A stretch of DNA of 64,000 nucleotides from Mycobacteroides saopaulense. Lineage in GTDB: Bacteria; Actinomycetota; Actinomycetes; Mycobacteriales; Mycobacteriaceae. The stretch lies in contig NZ_CP010271.1 of assembly GCF_001456355.1 (NCBI RefSeq), positions 1,054,001 through 1,118,000 on the forward strand, in the 5' to 3' direction. Position 1 is the first letter of the stretch. Every line of letters begins with the position of its first letter. A program made the position numbers and the translations under genes. The notes under the pieces are model-generated. The model saw only the letters and a list, made by a program, of their open reading frames with translations. It had not been told where the DNA came from and ran no database searches. Positions 37,171 to 46,654 of this stretch are shown here, piece after piece.

Positions 37171-37758
37171 ATGCTCGCTGCCCAGGCGGAATTCGATCGC
37201 CAGCTCGCCCACCTGACCGACCTCGGATACCCCCTCGCCGAGAATGCCACCCTGCTTCGCGCCAGGGTCGCGGACCTTCCCGCCTCACGCGTCGATCCCG
37301 ACGATCACATTCCCTTCGTCCTCGTCGTCACCGGAACCAGCTACGAACAGACCGCGCCGATGATGAGCCTGGATGGCCGCAAGGGTTTTCACGTCCTGGA
37401 CGCCGGCGATGTCGATGTGTACCAACCGATTGTGGATATCCCGCAACAGGCGTATCTGCTCACCGATATCGATACCGGCAGCGAGTTCTGCAATGTCACA
37501 CCGGAGTCCGCGTTGGCGACGATCAGTACACGCGGACGCACGCCGCTCACCATCGACGAGGGCATCGCGTTGGTGACCTTGCGCCCGGATATGTTGCGCA
37601 AGAACAAGTGTTTCTCGCTGGCAGCTTCGCGCGGGAAGGGGCAGCGGGTACCGGCGATCTGGATATCCGATCGGCGGCCGAAGCTCGGGTGGTGCTGGGA
37701 TCGCAATCCGCACACCTGGCTGGGCACCGCCTCATGCGGTGGCCGGGTGCCCTGTTAG
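37171..37758 (+). CDS. DUF5701 family protein
   Basis: This 195-residue protein has the features I associate with DUF5701: DHIPFVLVVTGTSYEQTAPMM, YLLTDIDTGSEFCNVTPE, and the C-terminal KGQRVPAIWISDRRPKLGW followed by a Trp/Cys-rich end. Function is unknown and no catalytic motif is obvious. No membrane segment is seen. Its end overlaps the start region of the following membrane protein gene, suggesting a shared transcript. Confidence 0.78.
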   Translation: MLAAQAEFDRQLAHLTDLGYPLAENATLLRARVADLPASRVDPDDHIPFVLVVTGTSYEQTAPMMSLDGRKGFHVLDAGDVDVYQPIVDIPQQAYLLTDIDTGSEFCNVTPESALATISTRGRTPLTIDEGIALVTLRPDMLRKNKCFSLAASRGKGQRVPAIWISDRRPKLGWCWDRNPHTWLGTASCGGRVPC

Positions 37759-39149
37759 GTCGCCGACCTGGCACACTATGGGTAATGGTGGCGATGTCGG
37801 CACTGGTCTTCGGGCTCAGCTGGTGGCTGGGTCTGTACTTGCTCGCCCGCAATCCCCGCAAGCCTGTCCTGGTTCTGGCGGCCATCGGACTCATCGGCTA
37901 CTCCGTCGTCGTCGCGCTGGACGCGATCCGGGTGACTCCGGGCTCCGATGCCGAACTCCTCGGCCGCATCGAGGTTTTCACCGCGATCATTCCTAGCGTC
38001 GCCTGGCTGATGGTGCTGCTGGAACTCACCAACACCGGCGAACGATGGCGTGATCGCGCCACCATGGCGATACCCGGCGCCATCCTGGCGACGGTCCTGC
38101 TGGTGGGTGCATCGCTGGCCGGCACCATCGCCGGTCCCGCGCGGCTGGGGCATTGGATCATGTTCTGTGCCAATGGGACCGCCGCCGTCGGGGCCGCCAT
38201 CTTGCTGTTCCGCCGACGCGCCTCGATACCGGGCTCGGCGCGTGGTGTCGTGCTGGTGGCCACCATGTTCTTCACCCTCGGCGATGCTCAGTTGATCATT
38301 CCGCTCGGCATCGTGCCGAGTTGGCTGGCGTTGGCGTCGACGGGCTTCGACCTGGTGCTCCTGGGTCTCGGCGTCGCGCTCTGGGACGCCTTCGACGAGG
38401 GACAGGCGCTGCGCGCTGACATGCTGCGCTCATTCGTGGCCTCGATCCTCGTCGGTGTGCTGTTCGGCGCGCAGGCCATGGTCGGCATCGCGGTGGTCGG
38501 CCAGTCGGTCGCGCTGGTGGTACTGCTGTTCACCAGCGTCGGCTTGGCCGTCTGTATCCAGGTGCAATCGGGCCCATTCGCCGACTTCCTTGACCGCCTG
38601 GCTTTCTCACATTCTCCGCAGCTGCGCCAGGAACGCTCCGAGCTGCGCAGCACCGAGGCGGCGCTGCCGCTGAAGTCGGCGTCGCCGATCGACGGTGTCG
38701 ATGATGAGACATTCACCCGGCTCACCCGTCGCGCTCTCAGCCACTACGGCGATCTGGCCAAACTCGTCGCCAGCCCGCTGACCTCGCTGCCCACCATCGA
38801 GGAACGACTCACCTGTCGCGGCGCCTCGGATCAGCCCGTCGAACGTGCCAACGAACTCAGGGCGGTGCTCGCCGAATCCATCTCACGGCTCAAGCCCCGG
38901 GAAGGCGGCGACTTCGGCACGACGGACCAGTGGCGCTACTACAACGCCCTGTATTTCCCGTATGTGATGGGTGTGCGGGCATACGCGCAAGGTGCGACGG
39001 CCGCCGGGTTGGACCCGGTATCGCGTCAGGCGTGGCAGTGGTTGGTCACCGAGGTGCCGCAGCGTTCCTTGCACAACTGGCAGAACGCCGCGGCCAAGCT
39101 GATCGCGGCGGATCTGCGTGCGCAGACCGTCTCACCAGGGGCGCGGTAA
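37734..39149 (+). CDS. Unknown seven-helix membrane protein with cytoplasmic C-terminal domain
   Basis: About 471 residues (454 if the ATG at 37785 is used). Roughly eight hydrophobic segments fill residues 15-285, starting MVAMSALVFGLSWWLGLYLL, as in 7TM sensor N-termini. A soluble helical domain of about 180 residues follows (DDETFTRLTRRALSHYGDLA, DQWRYYNALYFPYVMGVRAY). I see no histidine kinase H-box, GGDEF or HTH. The C-terminal domain could be a sensory output of a new type. Its last 18 bases overlap the convergent MpaB-type gene. Confidence 0.75.
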   Translation: MRWPGALLGRRPGTLWVMVAMSALVFGLSWWLGLYLLARNPRKPVLVLAAIGLIGYSVVVALDAIRVTPGSDAELLGRIEVFTAIIPSVAWLMVLLELTNTGERWRDRATMAIPGAILATVLLVGASLAGTIAGPARLGHWIMFCANGTAAVGAAILLFRRRASIPGSARGVVLVATMFFTLGDAQLIIPLGIVPSWLALASTGFDLVLLGLGVALWDAFDEGQALRADMLRSFVASILVGVLFGAQAMVGIAVVGQSVALVVLLFTSVGLAVCIQVQSGPFADFLDRLAFSHSPQLRQERSELRSTEAALPLKSASPIDGVDDETFTRLTRRALSHYGDLAKLVASPLTSLPTIEERLTCRGASDQPVERANELRAVLAESISRLKPREGGDFGTTDQWRYYNALYFPYVMGVRAYAQGATAAGLDPVSRQAWQWLVTEVPQRSLHNWQNAAAKLIAADLRAQTVSPGAR

Positions 39150-40040
39150 CCGCCCCCGTTCGCGTCGCCATCCGGCGTGGCTGCCCGGATGCCATCTCCA
39201 CGATGTCGGGATGAACGGCCACGCCAGCGGCACGGCACGGCACAGCGCCCGGTAGGCCGTCTCGTCGGCCCGGTTCCAGCGGATCCCAAATCGCTTACGC
39301 ACCTGGGCAGGCAGGCCTCCATAGATGGTCAACCGAAGTGGAGGCGCCAACGCCATCCGCATCGGTGTGGTGGGCAGTGCGAGTTTGGCGGCGGGTTTCA
39401 GGTAGGAAGCCACCGGCAGATAGGGCGACTTGCTCATGTCCGGAACGGCACGCCCCTCGATGACCTTCATCAGGTAGTCCGCGGCGGGGTTGGGCGTCAG
39501 CACTTCGTCGCAGTAGCGGTCCCACTCCTGTTGGAAAGCGGCCCTATTCGGCGGCAGCGGCTGCTCACTCATCGCGTACCGGCGATACCACTCGATGCCT
39601 TCCTGGTAGAGCTGCTCGCGCTGCGCGTCGGAGAGCCGATGACGGGAGTACCTGTCGATGGTCTGTTCGACCATCACCTGAAACGTGGCATGGGCCCACC
39701 AGAAGGTTGTCGGGTTCAGCGCGTGGTACCGGACACCGTCGGGTTGGACTCCCTTGATGCCGCGATGAAAGTCGCGCACCTTCATGCCGGTACCGGCGGC
39801 GGGATCGTCGTACACGGTGCCCAGGATCGGGGGCAACGAGCGGAACACCCTGTCGACGGGGTCTGCGAAGAAGTTCGAGTGCTCGATCAACGCGTACCCG
39901 ATCGCAGGATCCATCGTTTGCAGCAGCCCGGCCGTACCGCCGGTGAAGGCAATGCGCATATCGCCTGCCCACCGCCACAACAATGAATGACGGCCCAGCT
40001 GCGCGCCCGGTGCGATAGGGATGACATCCGCTGTTGTCAT
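39132..40040 (-). CDS. MpaB/rubber-oxygenase-type (DUF2236) protein
   Basis: This 302-residue protein has the DUF2236 pattern of latex-clearing-protein-type oxygenases: GGTAGLLQTMDPAIGYALIE, VRDFHRGIKG with a likely haem-linked His, YHALNPTTFWWAHATF, and FQQEWDRYCDEVL. Characterised relatives are haem-b oxygenases cleaving polyisoprene, but actinobacteria carry many paralogs with unknown substrates. The start at 40040 is preferred over one seven codons upstream. The gene is divergent from a small membrane protein gene. Confidence 0.83.
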   Translation of the reverse strand: MTTADVIPIAPGAQLGRHSLLWRWAGDMRIAFTGGTAGLLQTMDPAIGYALIEHSNFFADPVDRVFRSLPPILGTVYDDPAAGTGMKVRDFHRGIKGVQPDGVRYHALNPTTFWWAHATFQVMVEQTIDRYSRHRLSDAQREQLYQEGIEWYRRYAMSEQPLPPNRAAFQQEWDRYCDEVLTPNPAADYLMKVIEGRAVPDMSKSPYLPVASYLKPAAKLALPTTPMRMALAPPLRLTIYGGLPAQVRKRFGIRWNRADETAYRALCRAVPLAWPFIPTSWRWHPGSHAGWRRERGRLPRPW

Positions 40041-40169
40041 CCATTGATGATGGCACATCACGCGGCGAATTGGCAGGGATTGGCAGTGCCGAATGTCGAG
40101 ATGGCAGTGCGTTCCGAGAAACGTCGGTGGTGTCAGCTTTTCACGGAGCTTTCCCAGAAGGAGTCCGCA

Positions 40170-40604
40170 ATGTCCATAGCCTCGGAGAACGCCTCGGTAC
40201 TGCGCACACGGTTTGCCCAGCCCGACTCACTGCTGCGATTCGGGATCGGTCTCGACGGCATCGCCACCGGGACCGTTGCCGTCGGCCTCTTGATCGCGGC
40301 GAAATGGCTCGTCGAGCCACTTGGCCCGCCGCTGGGATTCCAGGTGGCGCATGCCGCGGCCCTCATCGCCTACGGCGTGCTGGCCTTCGTGTTGAGCCGG
40401 GCCGACAGGTCGAAGCTCGGCACCATCGGCATCGTCTACATCGCCGGAAACCTGTTGGCGACCGTGCTCTACGTGGCGGCGGGTGCCATGAAATGGGTAC
40501 CGCTGACCACTGCCGGGGTGACGCTGTGCATCGCTTTCGGCGTCTACACCGCTGTCATGGCGGACATTCAGTTCACCGGACTACGGCGCCTGCGCTCCGC
40601 GTAG
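40170..40604 (+). CDS. Small four-helix membrane protein
   Basis: This 144-residue protein has four hydrophobic segments (residues about 28-46, 53-75, 83-103 and 108-130). The AGAMKWVPLTTAGVTLCIAFG end recalls DoxX-neighbour or other small integral proteins. I do not recognise the family with certainty. An AGAAGGAG ribosome site precedes the ATG by seven bases. It is flanked downstream by a strong terminator. Confidence 0.75.
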   Translation: MSIASENASVLRTRFAQPDSLLRFGIGLDGIATGTVAVGLLIAAKWLVEPLGPPLGFQVAHAAALIAYGVLAFVLSRADRSKLGTIGIVYIAGNLLATVLYVAAGAMKWVPLTTAGVTLCIAFGVYTAVMADIQFTGLRRLRSA

Positions 40605-40639
40605 CCGCCCACATGGTTCACCCGATTCCGTGGTGAGCC

Positions 40640-40675
40640 GGTGCCGGGCCATCCGCTTGGTGGCCCGGCACCTTT
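40640..40675. terminator. Rho-independent-type terminator
   Basis: GGTGCCGGGCCA (40640-40651) pairs perfectly with 40661-40672 around a nine-base loop, followed by TTT on the plus strand. It lies between the convergent small membrane gene and the GMC oxidoreductase gene and can serve both. Confidence 0.85.
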
Positions 40676-40679
40676 CTGT

Positions 40680-42362
40680 CTACACCGGGGTCAGCGGCAA
40701 CCGCAGCGCGCCGGGCGCGGACTCGGGAACGGTCGGACGGTTGGGCTGCACCGGAGCAATACGCTGGTATGGCGAGCCCAATGCCGGACGAGGATCGGCC
40801 TCACCCTTGTTGGGCCAGAATGCCATTGCGCGTTCGGCCTGGGCGGTGATGGTGAACGACGGGTTCACCCCCAGGTTCGCCGAGATCGCCGAACCATCGG
40901 AGACGTAGAGCCCGGGATAGCCGTAGACCCGCTGGTAGGGATCGATCACGCCGGTCTCGGGGGAATCGCCGATGGGGCAGCCGCCGATGAAATGGGCCGT
41001 CAGTGGGATGTTCATCGAATCCAGATGGGTGCTGCCCGCGTATCCGTCGACCTTGTCGGCCATCCGCCGTGCGACATCATGGGCCACCGGGATCCAGTCC
41101 GGATTCGGTTCTCCCGAGCCCTGTTTGGCGGTCATCTTCTTGCCGAACATCCCGCGCTTGAGATAGGTGGTCAGCGAGTTGTCCAGAGACTGCATCACCA
41201 GCACGATGATGGAGTGCTGCGCCGCGCGGTACGGGAACATCGACCGGAACATCATCGCGGGGTGCCGCAGGTTGGCCAGCCAGGTTCGTGCGAAACGCCA
41301 CGGGCCGCCGTCGACCATGTTGGTGCCCAACATGCTCAGGAAGGTCGAGCCCTCCCCGTATCGGACCACCTCGACATGGGTGTTGGGTTCGGGGTGGATG
41401 GACGACGTGATAGCGACCCCCTGTGAGAAGTCGTCACGCTTGGGGGAGTAGACGATTGGCACTGATTCGGAGTTGGTGCGCGTCTGTTCGCCCAGGCGAT
41501 CCGACAGGTTGGGCAGCGACCCCGAATCCTTGAATTTGTGCAGCAGCCGCTGGGTGCCCAGCGATGCCGCCGAGAACACCACATGCTGTGCGGTGAACGT
41601 GCGCTTCTTCTTGCGCACCAGCCGCCCGGTCTGTTTGGTGCTGACGGCGTAGCCTTCTCGGTCCTCCAAGGGCCGCACGTCGAGCACCTCGGTGAGCGGA
41701 TGTATCTCGGCGCCGGCATGTTCGGCGAGGTACAGGTAGTTGGTCTCGGTGGTGTTCTTGGCGTTGTGCTTGCAACCGGTCATACACGCCGCGCACCCGA
41801 TGCAGCCGGAGCGTTCGGGACCGGCGCCGCCGAAGAACGGGTCGGGCACCGTCTTGCCGGGCTCGTCTCCGAAGAACACACCCACGTTGGTCGGGTGGTA
41901 CGTGTCCTCGACTCCCAGGTCCTTGGCCACCGCAAGCAGCACCTCGTCGGGCGGGGTGGTGTGCGGAGTCTGCGTGACCCCGAGCATCCGGCTGGCCTGG
42001 TCGTAATACGGCGCCAGTTCGGATTTCCAGTCGGTGATATGCGCCCACTGCTTATCGGTGTAGAACTGTTCCAAAGGCTCGTACAGGGTGTTGCCGTAGA
42101 TCAGCGATCCGCCGCCGACGCCGACCGCGCTGGCGATGAAGGTCTTGCCGAGCACGGTGAGTCGTTGGGGGCCGAAGCATCCCAGCGCAGGTGCCCACAT
42201 CGCCTTGCGTACGTGCCAGTTGTTCGGGGGAAAATCCTCGCGTTTCCAGCGTTTTCCCATGTCTAATATGCCGACTCGGTAGCCCTTTTCGGTGAGGCGG
42301 AGGGCCGCAACGCTCCCACCGAAACCGGACCCGATGACGACTACGTCGTAGTCATAGTCCAT
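40680..42362 (-). CDS. choD: GMC-family oxidoreductase, cholesterol-oxidase-like
   Basis: A flavoprotein of 560 residues (563 from a TTG at 42371). It has the N-terminal FAD motif VVVIGSGFGGSVAALRLTEK, GVGGGSLIYGNTLYEP, a Cys-rich CIGCAACMTGCKHNAKNT segment as in ChoD, and the C-terminal HFIGGCPIGDSPETGVIDPY and SANLGVNPS blocks. It is clearly homologous to M. tuberculosis ChoD (Rv3409c, 578 residues) but differs enough that it may be a paralog. It would oxidise a 3-hydroxysterol or related alcohol to the ketone. Confidence 0.85.
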   Translation of the reverse strand: MDYDYDVVVIGSGFGGSVAALRLTEKGYRVGILDMGKRWKREDFPPNNWHVRKAMWAPALGCFGPQRLTVLGKTFIASAVGVGGGSLIYGNTLYEPLEQFYTDKQWAHITDWKSELAPYYDQASRMLGVTQTPHTTPPDEVLLAVAKDLGVEDTYHPTNVGVFFGDEPGKTVPDPFFGGAGPERSGCIGCAACMTGCKHNAKNTTETNYLYLAEHAGAEIHPLTEVLDVRPLEDREGYAVSTKQTGRLVRKKKRTFTAQHVVFSAASLGTQRLLHKFKDSGSLPNLSDRLGEQTRTNSESVPIVYSPKRDDFSQGVAITSSIHPEPNTHVEVVRYGEGSTFLSMLGTNMVDGGPWRFARTWLANLRHPAMMFRSMFPYRAAQHSIIVLVMQSLDNSLTTYLKRGMFGKKMTAKQGSGEPNPDWIPVAHDVARRMADKVDGYAGSTHLDSMNIPLTAHFIGGCPIGDSPETGVIDPYQRVYGYPGLYVSDGSAISANLGVNPSFTITAQAERAMAFWPNKGEADPRPALGSPYQRIAPVQPNRPTVPESAPGALRLPLTPV

Positions 42363-42403
42363 GGCGGTCAACCTACTGGTTGGTCGTGCGCTGTGGGGTG
42401 AAA

Positions 42404-42802
42404 TCAGCCTTGCGCTTGGGCTAACGCGGCACGCATCTTCTCGTGCAGCAGGTTGATGGCCTGCAACGGACGGATCATGACCTTGAACTCCACGATCTTT
42501 CCGGCATCGTCGCAGGTGATGATGTCGACTCCGTTGATGTACTTGCCGTCGACGGTCGCCTCGAACTCGAGTGCCGCGGTGTTCCCGTCCAGGATTTCCT
42601 TGGTGTAGTGGAAGTTGTTATCGGGCCCGGCAAGCGTGGCGAAGGCGGCCAACAAGTACATGGCGGTGATCTGCTTACCCTGCTGCGGGGTGAACACCAC
42701 GGGGGAGTAGAAGGTCGCGTCCTCGGCCAGCAGGTCGTTGAGTGCGTCCGGGTTCGCGCCCGAAATGATGCCGTGCCAGGTTTCAACCACGTCGTTGATC
42801 AT
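42404..42802 (-). CDS. SnoaL/NTF2-like protein
   Basis: This 132-residue NTF2-fold protein has a WHGIISGANPDALNDLLAEDATFYSPVVF start, where the AEDATF stretch mirrors the YADDATVED of steroid isomerases, and a GVDIITCDDAGKIVEFKVM strand pair. The second Asp is kept in GVDIIT, but no Tyr aligns with the isomerase Tyr, so isomerase activity is doubtful. It is 41 bases upstream of the GMC oxidase and probably co-transcribed with it. Confidence 0.83.
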   Translation of the reverse strand: MINDVVETWHGIISGANPDALNDLLAEDATFYSPVVFTPQQGKQITAMYLLAAFATLAGPDNNFHYTKEILDGNTAALEFEATVDGKYINGVDIITCDDAGKIVEFKVMIRPLQAINLLHEKMRAALAQAQG

Positions 42803-42814
42803 GAGGCCGAATAT

Positions 42815-42824
42815 ACCATTCGGT
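42815..42824. promoter_or_regulatory. Possible small operator upstream of SnoaL gene
   Basis: The inverted triplets ACC and GGT flank ATTC within an AT-rich stretch 13 bases upstream of the SnoaL/GMC-oxidase pair. TetR sites often have such ACCnnnnGGT cores. It is short, so chance is a real alternative. Confidence 0.2.
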
Positions 42825-42841
42825 CTACTTTGTTCAAGGGT

Positions 42842-43774
42842 CTACAGCTTGCGTAGCCGCAGCCGGTTGATCGAGTGGTCGGCATCTTTGCGTAGCACCA
42901 GCGTCGCGCGTGGCCGGGTCGGCAGGATGTTCTCTAGCAGGTTCGGCAGGTTGATCGAATGCCAAATCTCCTGTGCGGCAAGGGTTGCCTGCCTGTCGGA
43001 CAGCTTGGCGTAATGGTGGAAATGCGAAGAAGGATTTGCGAAGGATGTGGAGCGCATCGCCAGGAACCGCGAGATGTACCACTGCTCGATGTCCTCGATT
43101 CGTGCGTCCACGTAGATCGAGAAATCGAACAGGTCCGAGACCATCAGGGTGGGACCGGTCTGCAGCACGTTCAAGCCCTCGAGAATCAGGATATCGGGTT
43201 GCTGCACAACGTGTTTCTCGTTCTTGATGATGTCGTACAGCAGGTGTGAGTACACCGGGGCTGTGACCTCGTGGGCTCCCGATTTGACCTCGGTGACGAA
43301 TCGCAGCAGTCCGCGCCTGTTGTAGCTCTCTGGAAATCCCTTGCGGTGCATGATGTTCCGCCGGGATAGTTCGGCATTGGGGTAGAGAAATCCGTCGGTG
43401 GTGACCAGGTCCACGCGGGGATGGTGGTCCCATCGCGCCAGCAGCGCCTGCAGCACGCGGGCCGTCGTCGACTTGCCGACCGCGACGCTGCCCGCGACGC
43501 CGATGACGAATGGGACCAGACGGTCCGGGTGCTGGTCCCCGAGGAAGGTGGCGGTGGCGGCGAAGAGCCGCTGGCGGGCGGCCACCTGAAGGTGGATGAG
43601 ACGAGCCAGTGGCAGGTAGACCTCGGCGACCTCGGTCAGATCGATCTGCTCGCCCAGGCCGCGTAGGCCGAAGAGCTCTTCTTCGGTGAGGACCAGCGGC
43701 GTGGACTTGCGCAGCGCGCGCCACTGTTTCCGGTCGAACTCCACGTAGGGGCTCGGCTCGCTCAGCCGCGGCAT
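42842..43774 (-). CDS. coaA: Pantothenate kinase type I
   Basis: This 310-residue enzyme (M. tuberculosis CoaA Rv1092c: 312) phosphorylates pantothenate, the first step of CoA synthesis. The P-loop [11 protein letters not shown] lies at residues 92-102. [13 protein letters not shown], the [11 protein letters not shown] segment and VYSHLLYDI (substrate and CoA feedback region) are intact. The start at 43774 ([13 protein letters not shown]) is the conserved one; the longer frame adds 13 non-conserved residues. Confidence 0.96.
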   Translation of the reverse strand: MPRLSEPSPYVEFDRKQWRALRKSTPLVLTEEELFGLRGLGEQIDLTEVAEVYLPLARLIHLQVAARQRLFAATATFLGDQHPDRLVPFVIGVAGSVAVGKSTTARVLQALLARWDHHPRVDLVTTDGFLYPNAELSRRNIMHRKGFPESYNRRGLLRFVTEVKSGAHEVTAPVYSHLLYDIIKNEKHVVQQPDILILEGLNVLQTGPTLMVSDLFDFSIYVDARIEDIEQWYISRFLAMRSTSFANPSSHFHHYAKLSDRQATLAAQEIWHSINLPNLLENILPTRPRATLVLRKDADHSINRLRLRKL

Positions 43775-43827
43775 GGACGCAAGTCTTGCAGTAACCCTCC
43801 GTAAACGCGGCACTAGGGTTATGTGAC

Positions 43828-45036
43828 ATGGGCGATAACGGCGGGTCGAAGAGCAGTGTTGTCACCGAATACCTGCTGCTCGGGCTGCGATTTGACCGGA
43901 TTGAAAGCGGCTACGTCGACTCGTTCACCGGTGATCCCGCGCTGCGGCAGCGTGTCGAGAACGAGCCCACCCCCGATCCGGCGGAGCTGGCCCGCCAGGC
44001 CGAGGCGCTGCGGTCGGAGCTGGCCGCCAGCGATCTCGACGGTGCGCGCAAGGCCTTCATCGACACGCATCTGAAGGCGCTGGCCTGCGCCGGACGCAAG
44101 TTCGCCGGGGAAGACATCGGATTCGTCGACGAGGTGCACGACTACTTCGACGTGCGTATCGCCAAGGGCGACGAGGAAAATTACCGCCAAGCGCACCGTG
44201 CCCTGGAAGCCGTTCTGCCTGAGGGCGGTTCGCTGCTGGAACGCAAGACTGCCTATGACCGGTCCCAGGAGATCGATCCCAATCGCCTACAGGAATGCGT
44301 GGACGCCTTTTCCAGCGCGTTGCGCGATCGGGTGCGTGCCGACTTTCCGCTGCCCGACACCGAGACGGTGACCTACGAGATCGTCAGTGACAAACCCTGG
44401 TCGGGCTTCAACTACTACGAGGGCAACTATCGCTCGACGGTCGCCGTCAATTCCGATCTCAAGCAGTACCTGAACAACGTGCCCGCCCTGATCGCCCACG
44501 AGTCCTACCCGGGGCACCACACCGAGCACTGCCGCAAGGAGGCCGGCCTGGTGCACCTGGGGGACCAGCAGGAACAGACCATCTTCCTGGTCAATACGCC
44601 GCAGTGCCTGATGGCCGAGGGGCTCGCCGATCTCGCCCTCTACGCGGCCGTCGGCGAGGACTGGGGGCTGTGGGCCCAGGAGATCTACGCGGACCTCGGG
44701 CTGCGCTTCGACGGCGAGCAGGCCCAGGCCATCGGTCGGGCGCGTGCCGGACTGATCAACGTGCGCCAGGACGCCGCGCTCATGCTTCACGATGAGCATC
44801 GCGACGTCGAGGACGTGATCGCCTTCCTGAAACGGTGGCTGCTGGTGCCCGATGAGCGGGCCCGTCACATGATCAAATTCCTGTCCTCGCCGCTGTGGCG
44901 GGCGTATATCTCCACCTATGTCGAGGGCTATCAATTGCTGAAGGGTTGGCTGGATCGTCGGCCGCCGGAGCAGTCACTCACGACCCGCTTCGGACGGCTG
45001 CTCGATGAGCCCCTGGTGGCGTCCACCCTGGTGTAA
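43828..45036 (+). CDS. DUF885-type metallopeptidase-like protein
   Basis: This 402-residue protein has the DUF885 zinc motif H224-E225-S-Y-P-G-H-H ([14 protein letters not shown]) and the downstream [13 protein letters not shown] with a likely third ligand Glu. No signal peptide is present, so it is probably cytoplasmic. The family is related to carboxypeptidase-like gluzincins, but the bacterial role is unknown. It sits alone between coaA (divergent) and glyA, a place where M. tuberculosis has no such gene. The glyA start follows 15 bases after its stop. Confidence 0.82.
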   Translation: MGDNGGSKSSVVTEYLLLGLRFDRIESGYVDSFTGDPALRQRVENEPTPDPAELARQAEALRSELAASDLDGARKAFIDTHLKALACAGRKFAGEDIGFVDEVHDYFDVRIAKGDEENYRQAHRALEAVLPEGGSLLERKTAYDRSQEIDPNRLQECVDAFSSALRDRVRADFPLPDTETVTYEIVSDKPWSGFNYYEGNYRSTVAVNSDLKQYLNNVPALIAHESYPGHHTEHCRKEAGLVHLGDQQEQTIFLVNTPQCLMAEGLADLALYAAVGEDWGLWAQEIYADLGLRFDGEQAQAIGRARAGLINVRQDAALMLHDEHRDVEDVIAFLKRWLLVPDERARHMIKFLSSPLWRAYISTYVEGYQLLKGWLDRRPPEQSLTTRFGRLLDEPLVASTLV

Positions 45037-45051
45037 CCGCCGACTAGGCTG

Positions 45052-46527
45052 ATGGCCATGACCGACACAGCTTCAGCCGACATCGCACAGGGCGCGCAGT
45101 ACGCCGAGACCGCCAGCGCCGCGTACCGCTCGGCGCTTGAGGTCATCGAGACCATCGAGCCGCGTATCGCCGACGCGACGCGCAAAGAGCTTGCCGACCA
45201 ACGCGATTCGCTCAAGCTGATCGCCAGCGAGAATTACGCCTCGCCCGCGGTGCTGCTGACCATGGGCACCTGGCTCTCGGACAAGTACGCCGAGGGCACC
45301 ATCGGGCATCGGTTCTACGCCGGTTGCCAGAACATCGACACCGTGGAGGCGCTGGCCGCCGAGCACGCCCGCGAGCTGTTCGGTGCGCCGTACGCGTACG
45401 CCCAGCCGCACTCGGGTATCGACGCCAATCTGGTTGCCTACTGGGCGATCCTGGCGACTCGGGTGGAGGCGCCCGCGCTGGCCGAGAAGGGCGTGCGCAA
45501 CGTCAACGACCTGTCCGAGACCGACTGGGAGGAACTGCGCCACCAGTACGGAAACCAGCGGCTCATGGGCATGTCGCTCGACGCCGGCGGTCACCTGACC
45601 CACGGGTTCCGCCCGAACATCTCGGGCAAGATGTTCCACCAGCGCAGTTACGGCACTGACCCGCAGACCGGCCTGCTGGACTACGACGCCCTGGCCGCCG
45701 CCGCGCGTGAGTTCAAGCCGCTGGTCCTGGTGGGCGGCTACTCCGCCTACCCGCGCCGGGTGAACTTCGCCAAGCTGCGTGAGATCGCCGACGAGGTGGG
45801 TGCCACGCTGTTCGTCGACATGGCGCACTTCGCCGGTCTGGTCGCCGGAAAGGTCTTCACCGGCGACGAGAACCCGGTACCGCACGCCCACATCACCACG
45901 ACCACCACCCACAAGTCGCTGCGCGGTCCGCGCGGCGGGCTGGTGCTGGCCACCGCCGAGTATTCCGATGCCGTCGACAAGGGCTGCCCGATGGTGCTCG
46001 GCGGACCGCTCTCGCACGTGATGGCCGCCAAGGCAGTCGCCCTGGCCGAGGCGCGTCAGCCCTCGTTCCAGGCGTACGCGCAGCGGGTCGCCGACAACGC
46101 CAAGGCTCTCGCCGAGGGCTTCCTCAAGCGGGGCGCCCGCCTGGTCACCGGCGGCACCGACAACCACCTGGTGCTGCTGGACGTGCAGTCCTTCGGGCTC
46201 ACCGGACGTCAGGCCGAGTCCGCCCTGCTGGACGCGGGTGTGGTCACCAACCGCAACGCCATCCCGGCCGACCCCAACGGCGCCTGGTACACCAGCGGTA
46301 TCCGGTTCGGCACCCCGGCACTCACCAGCCGTGGATTCGGCGCCGACGAGTTCGACAAAGTGGCCGAGCTCGTCGTGGAGGTGCTGACCAACACAAGTCC
46401 TGCGGAAGGCACCGCAGGTTCTTCCAAGGCCAAGTACACGCTCGCCGACGGAGTCGCGGACCGCGTGAAGGCTGAGTCGGCGGAACTACTGGCCGCAAAC
46501 CCCCTGTACCCGGGCCTGACTCTCTAG
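45052..46527 (+). CDS. glyA: Serine hydroxymethyltransferase, long type
   Basis: This 491-residue PLP enzyme interconverts serine and glycine with tetrahydrofolate. It has the SENYASPAV start, [14 protein letters not shown], the substrate loop [16 protein letters not shown], and the PLP Lys in [14 protein letters not shown]. It differs from M. tuberculosis GlyA1 (Rv1093, 426 residues). An insertion around [20 protein letters not shown] and a C-terminal extension put it in the longer group seen in some actinobacteria. It occupies the glyA slot between coaA and desA2. An alternative start is ATG 45058. Confidence 0.93.
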   Translation: MAMTDTASADIAQGAQYAETASAAYRSALEVIETIEPRIADATRKELADQRDSLKLIASENYASPAVLLTMGTWLSDKYAEGTIGHRFYAGCQNIDTVEALAAEHARELFGAPYAYAQPHSGIDANLVAYWAILATRVEAPALAEKGVRNVNDLSETDWEELRHQYGNQRLMGMSLDAGGHLTHGFRPNISGKMFHQRSYGTDPQTGLLDYDALAAAAREFKPLVLVGGYSAYPRRVNFAKLREIADEVGATLFVDMAHFAGLVAGKVFTGDENPVPHAHITTTTTHKSLRGPRGGLVLATAEYSDAVDKGCPMVLGGPLSHVMAAKAVALAEARQPSFQAYAQRVADNAKALAEGFLKRGARLVTGGTDNHLVLLDVQSFGLTGRQAESALLDAGVVTNRNAIPADPNGAWYTSGIRFGTPALTSRGFGADEFDKVAELVVEVLTNTSPAEGTAGSSKAKYTLADGVADRVKAESAELLAANPLYPGLTL

Positions 46528-46546
46528 GGTCTTTAGTCACCCCGAG

Positions 46547-46596
46547 CAGACGTAAAAGCCCCCGACACGCTGGTGTTTCGGGGGCTTTTACGTCTG
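46547..46596. terminator. Bidirectional-type terminator after glyA
   Basis: A perfect 19-base stem (46547-46565 with 46578-46596) holds CCCCCGA/TCGGGGG and AAAAG/CTTTT blocks around a 12-base loop. It lies between glyA and desA2, which point the same way, so it mainly separates their transcripts. Confidence 0.88.
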
Positions 46597-46654
46597 TTGG
46601 CGAAGGGCCGCGCGGCGATTTCACAATTCTGTCGCGTCCGGTTACTGTTACCGC

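Noticed and set aside
37161..37733. N-terminal 191-codon extension of the 7TM gene
   Set aside because: It runs in another frame through the DUF5701 gene, is Arg/Pro-rich and is not membrane-protein-like.
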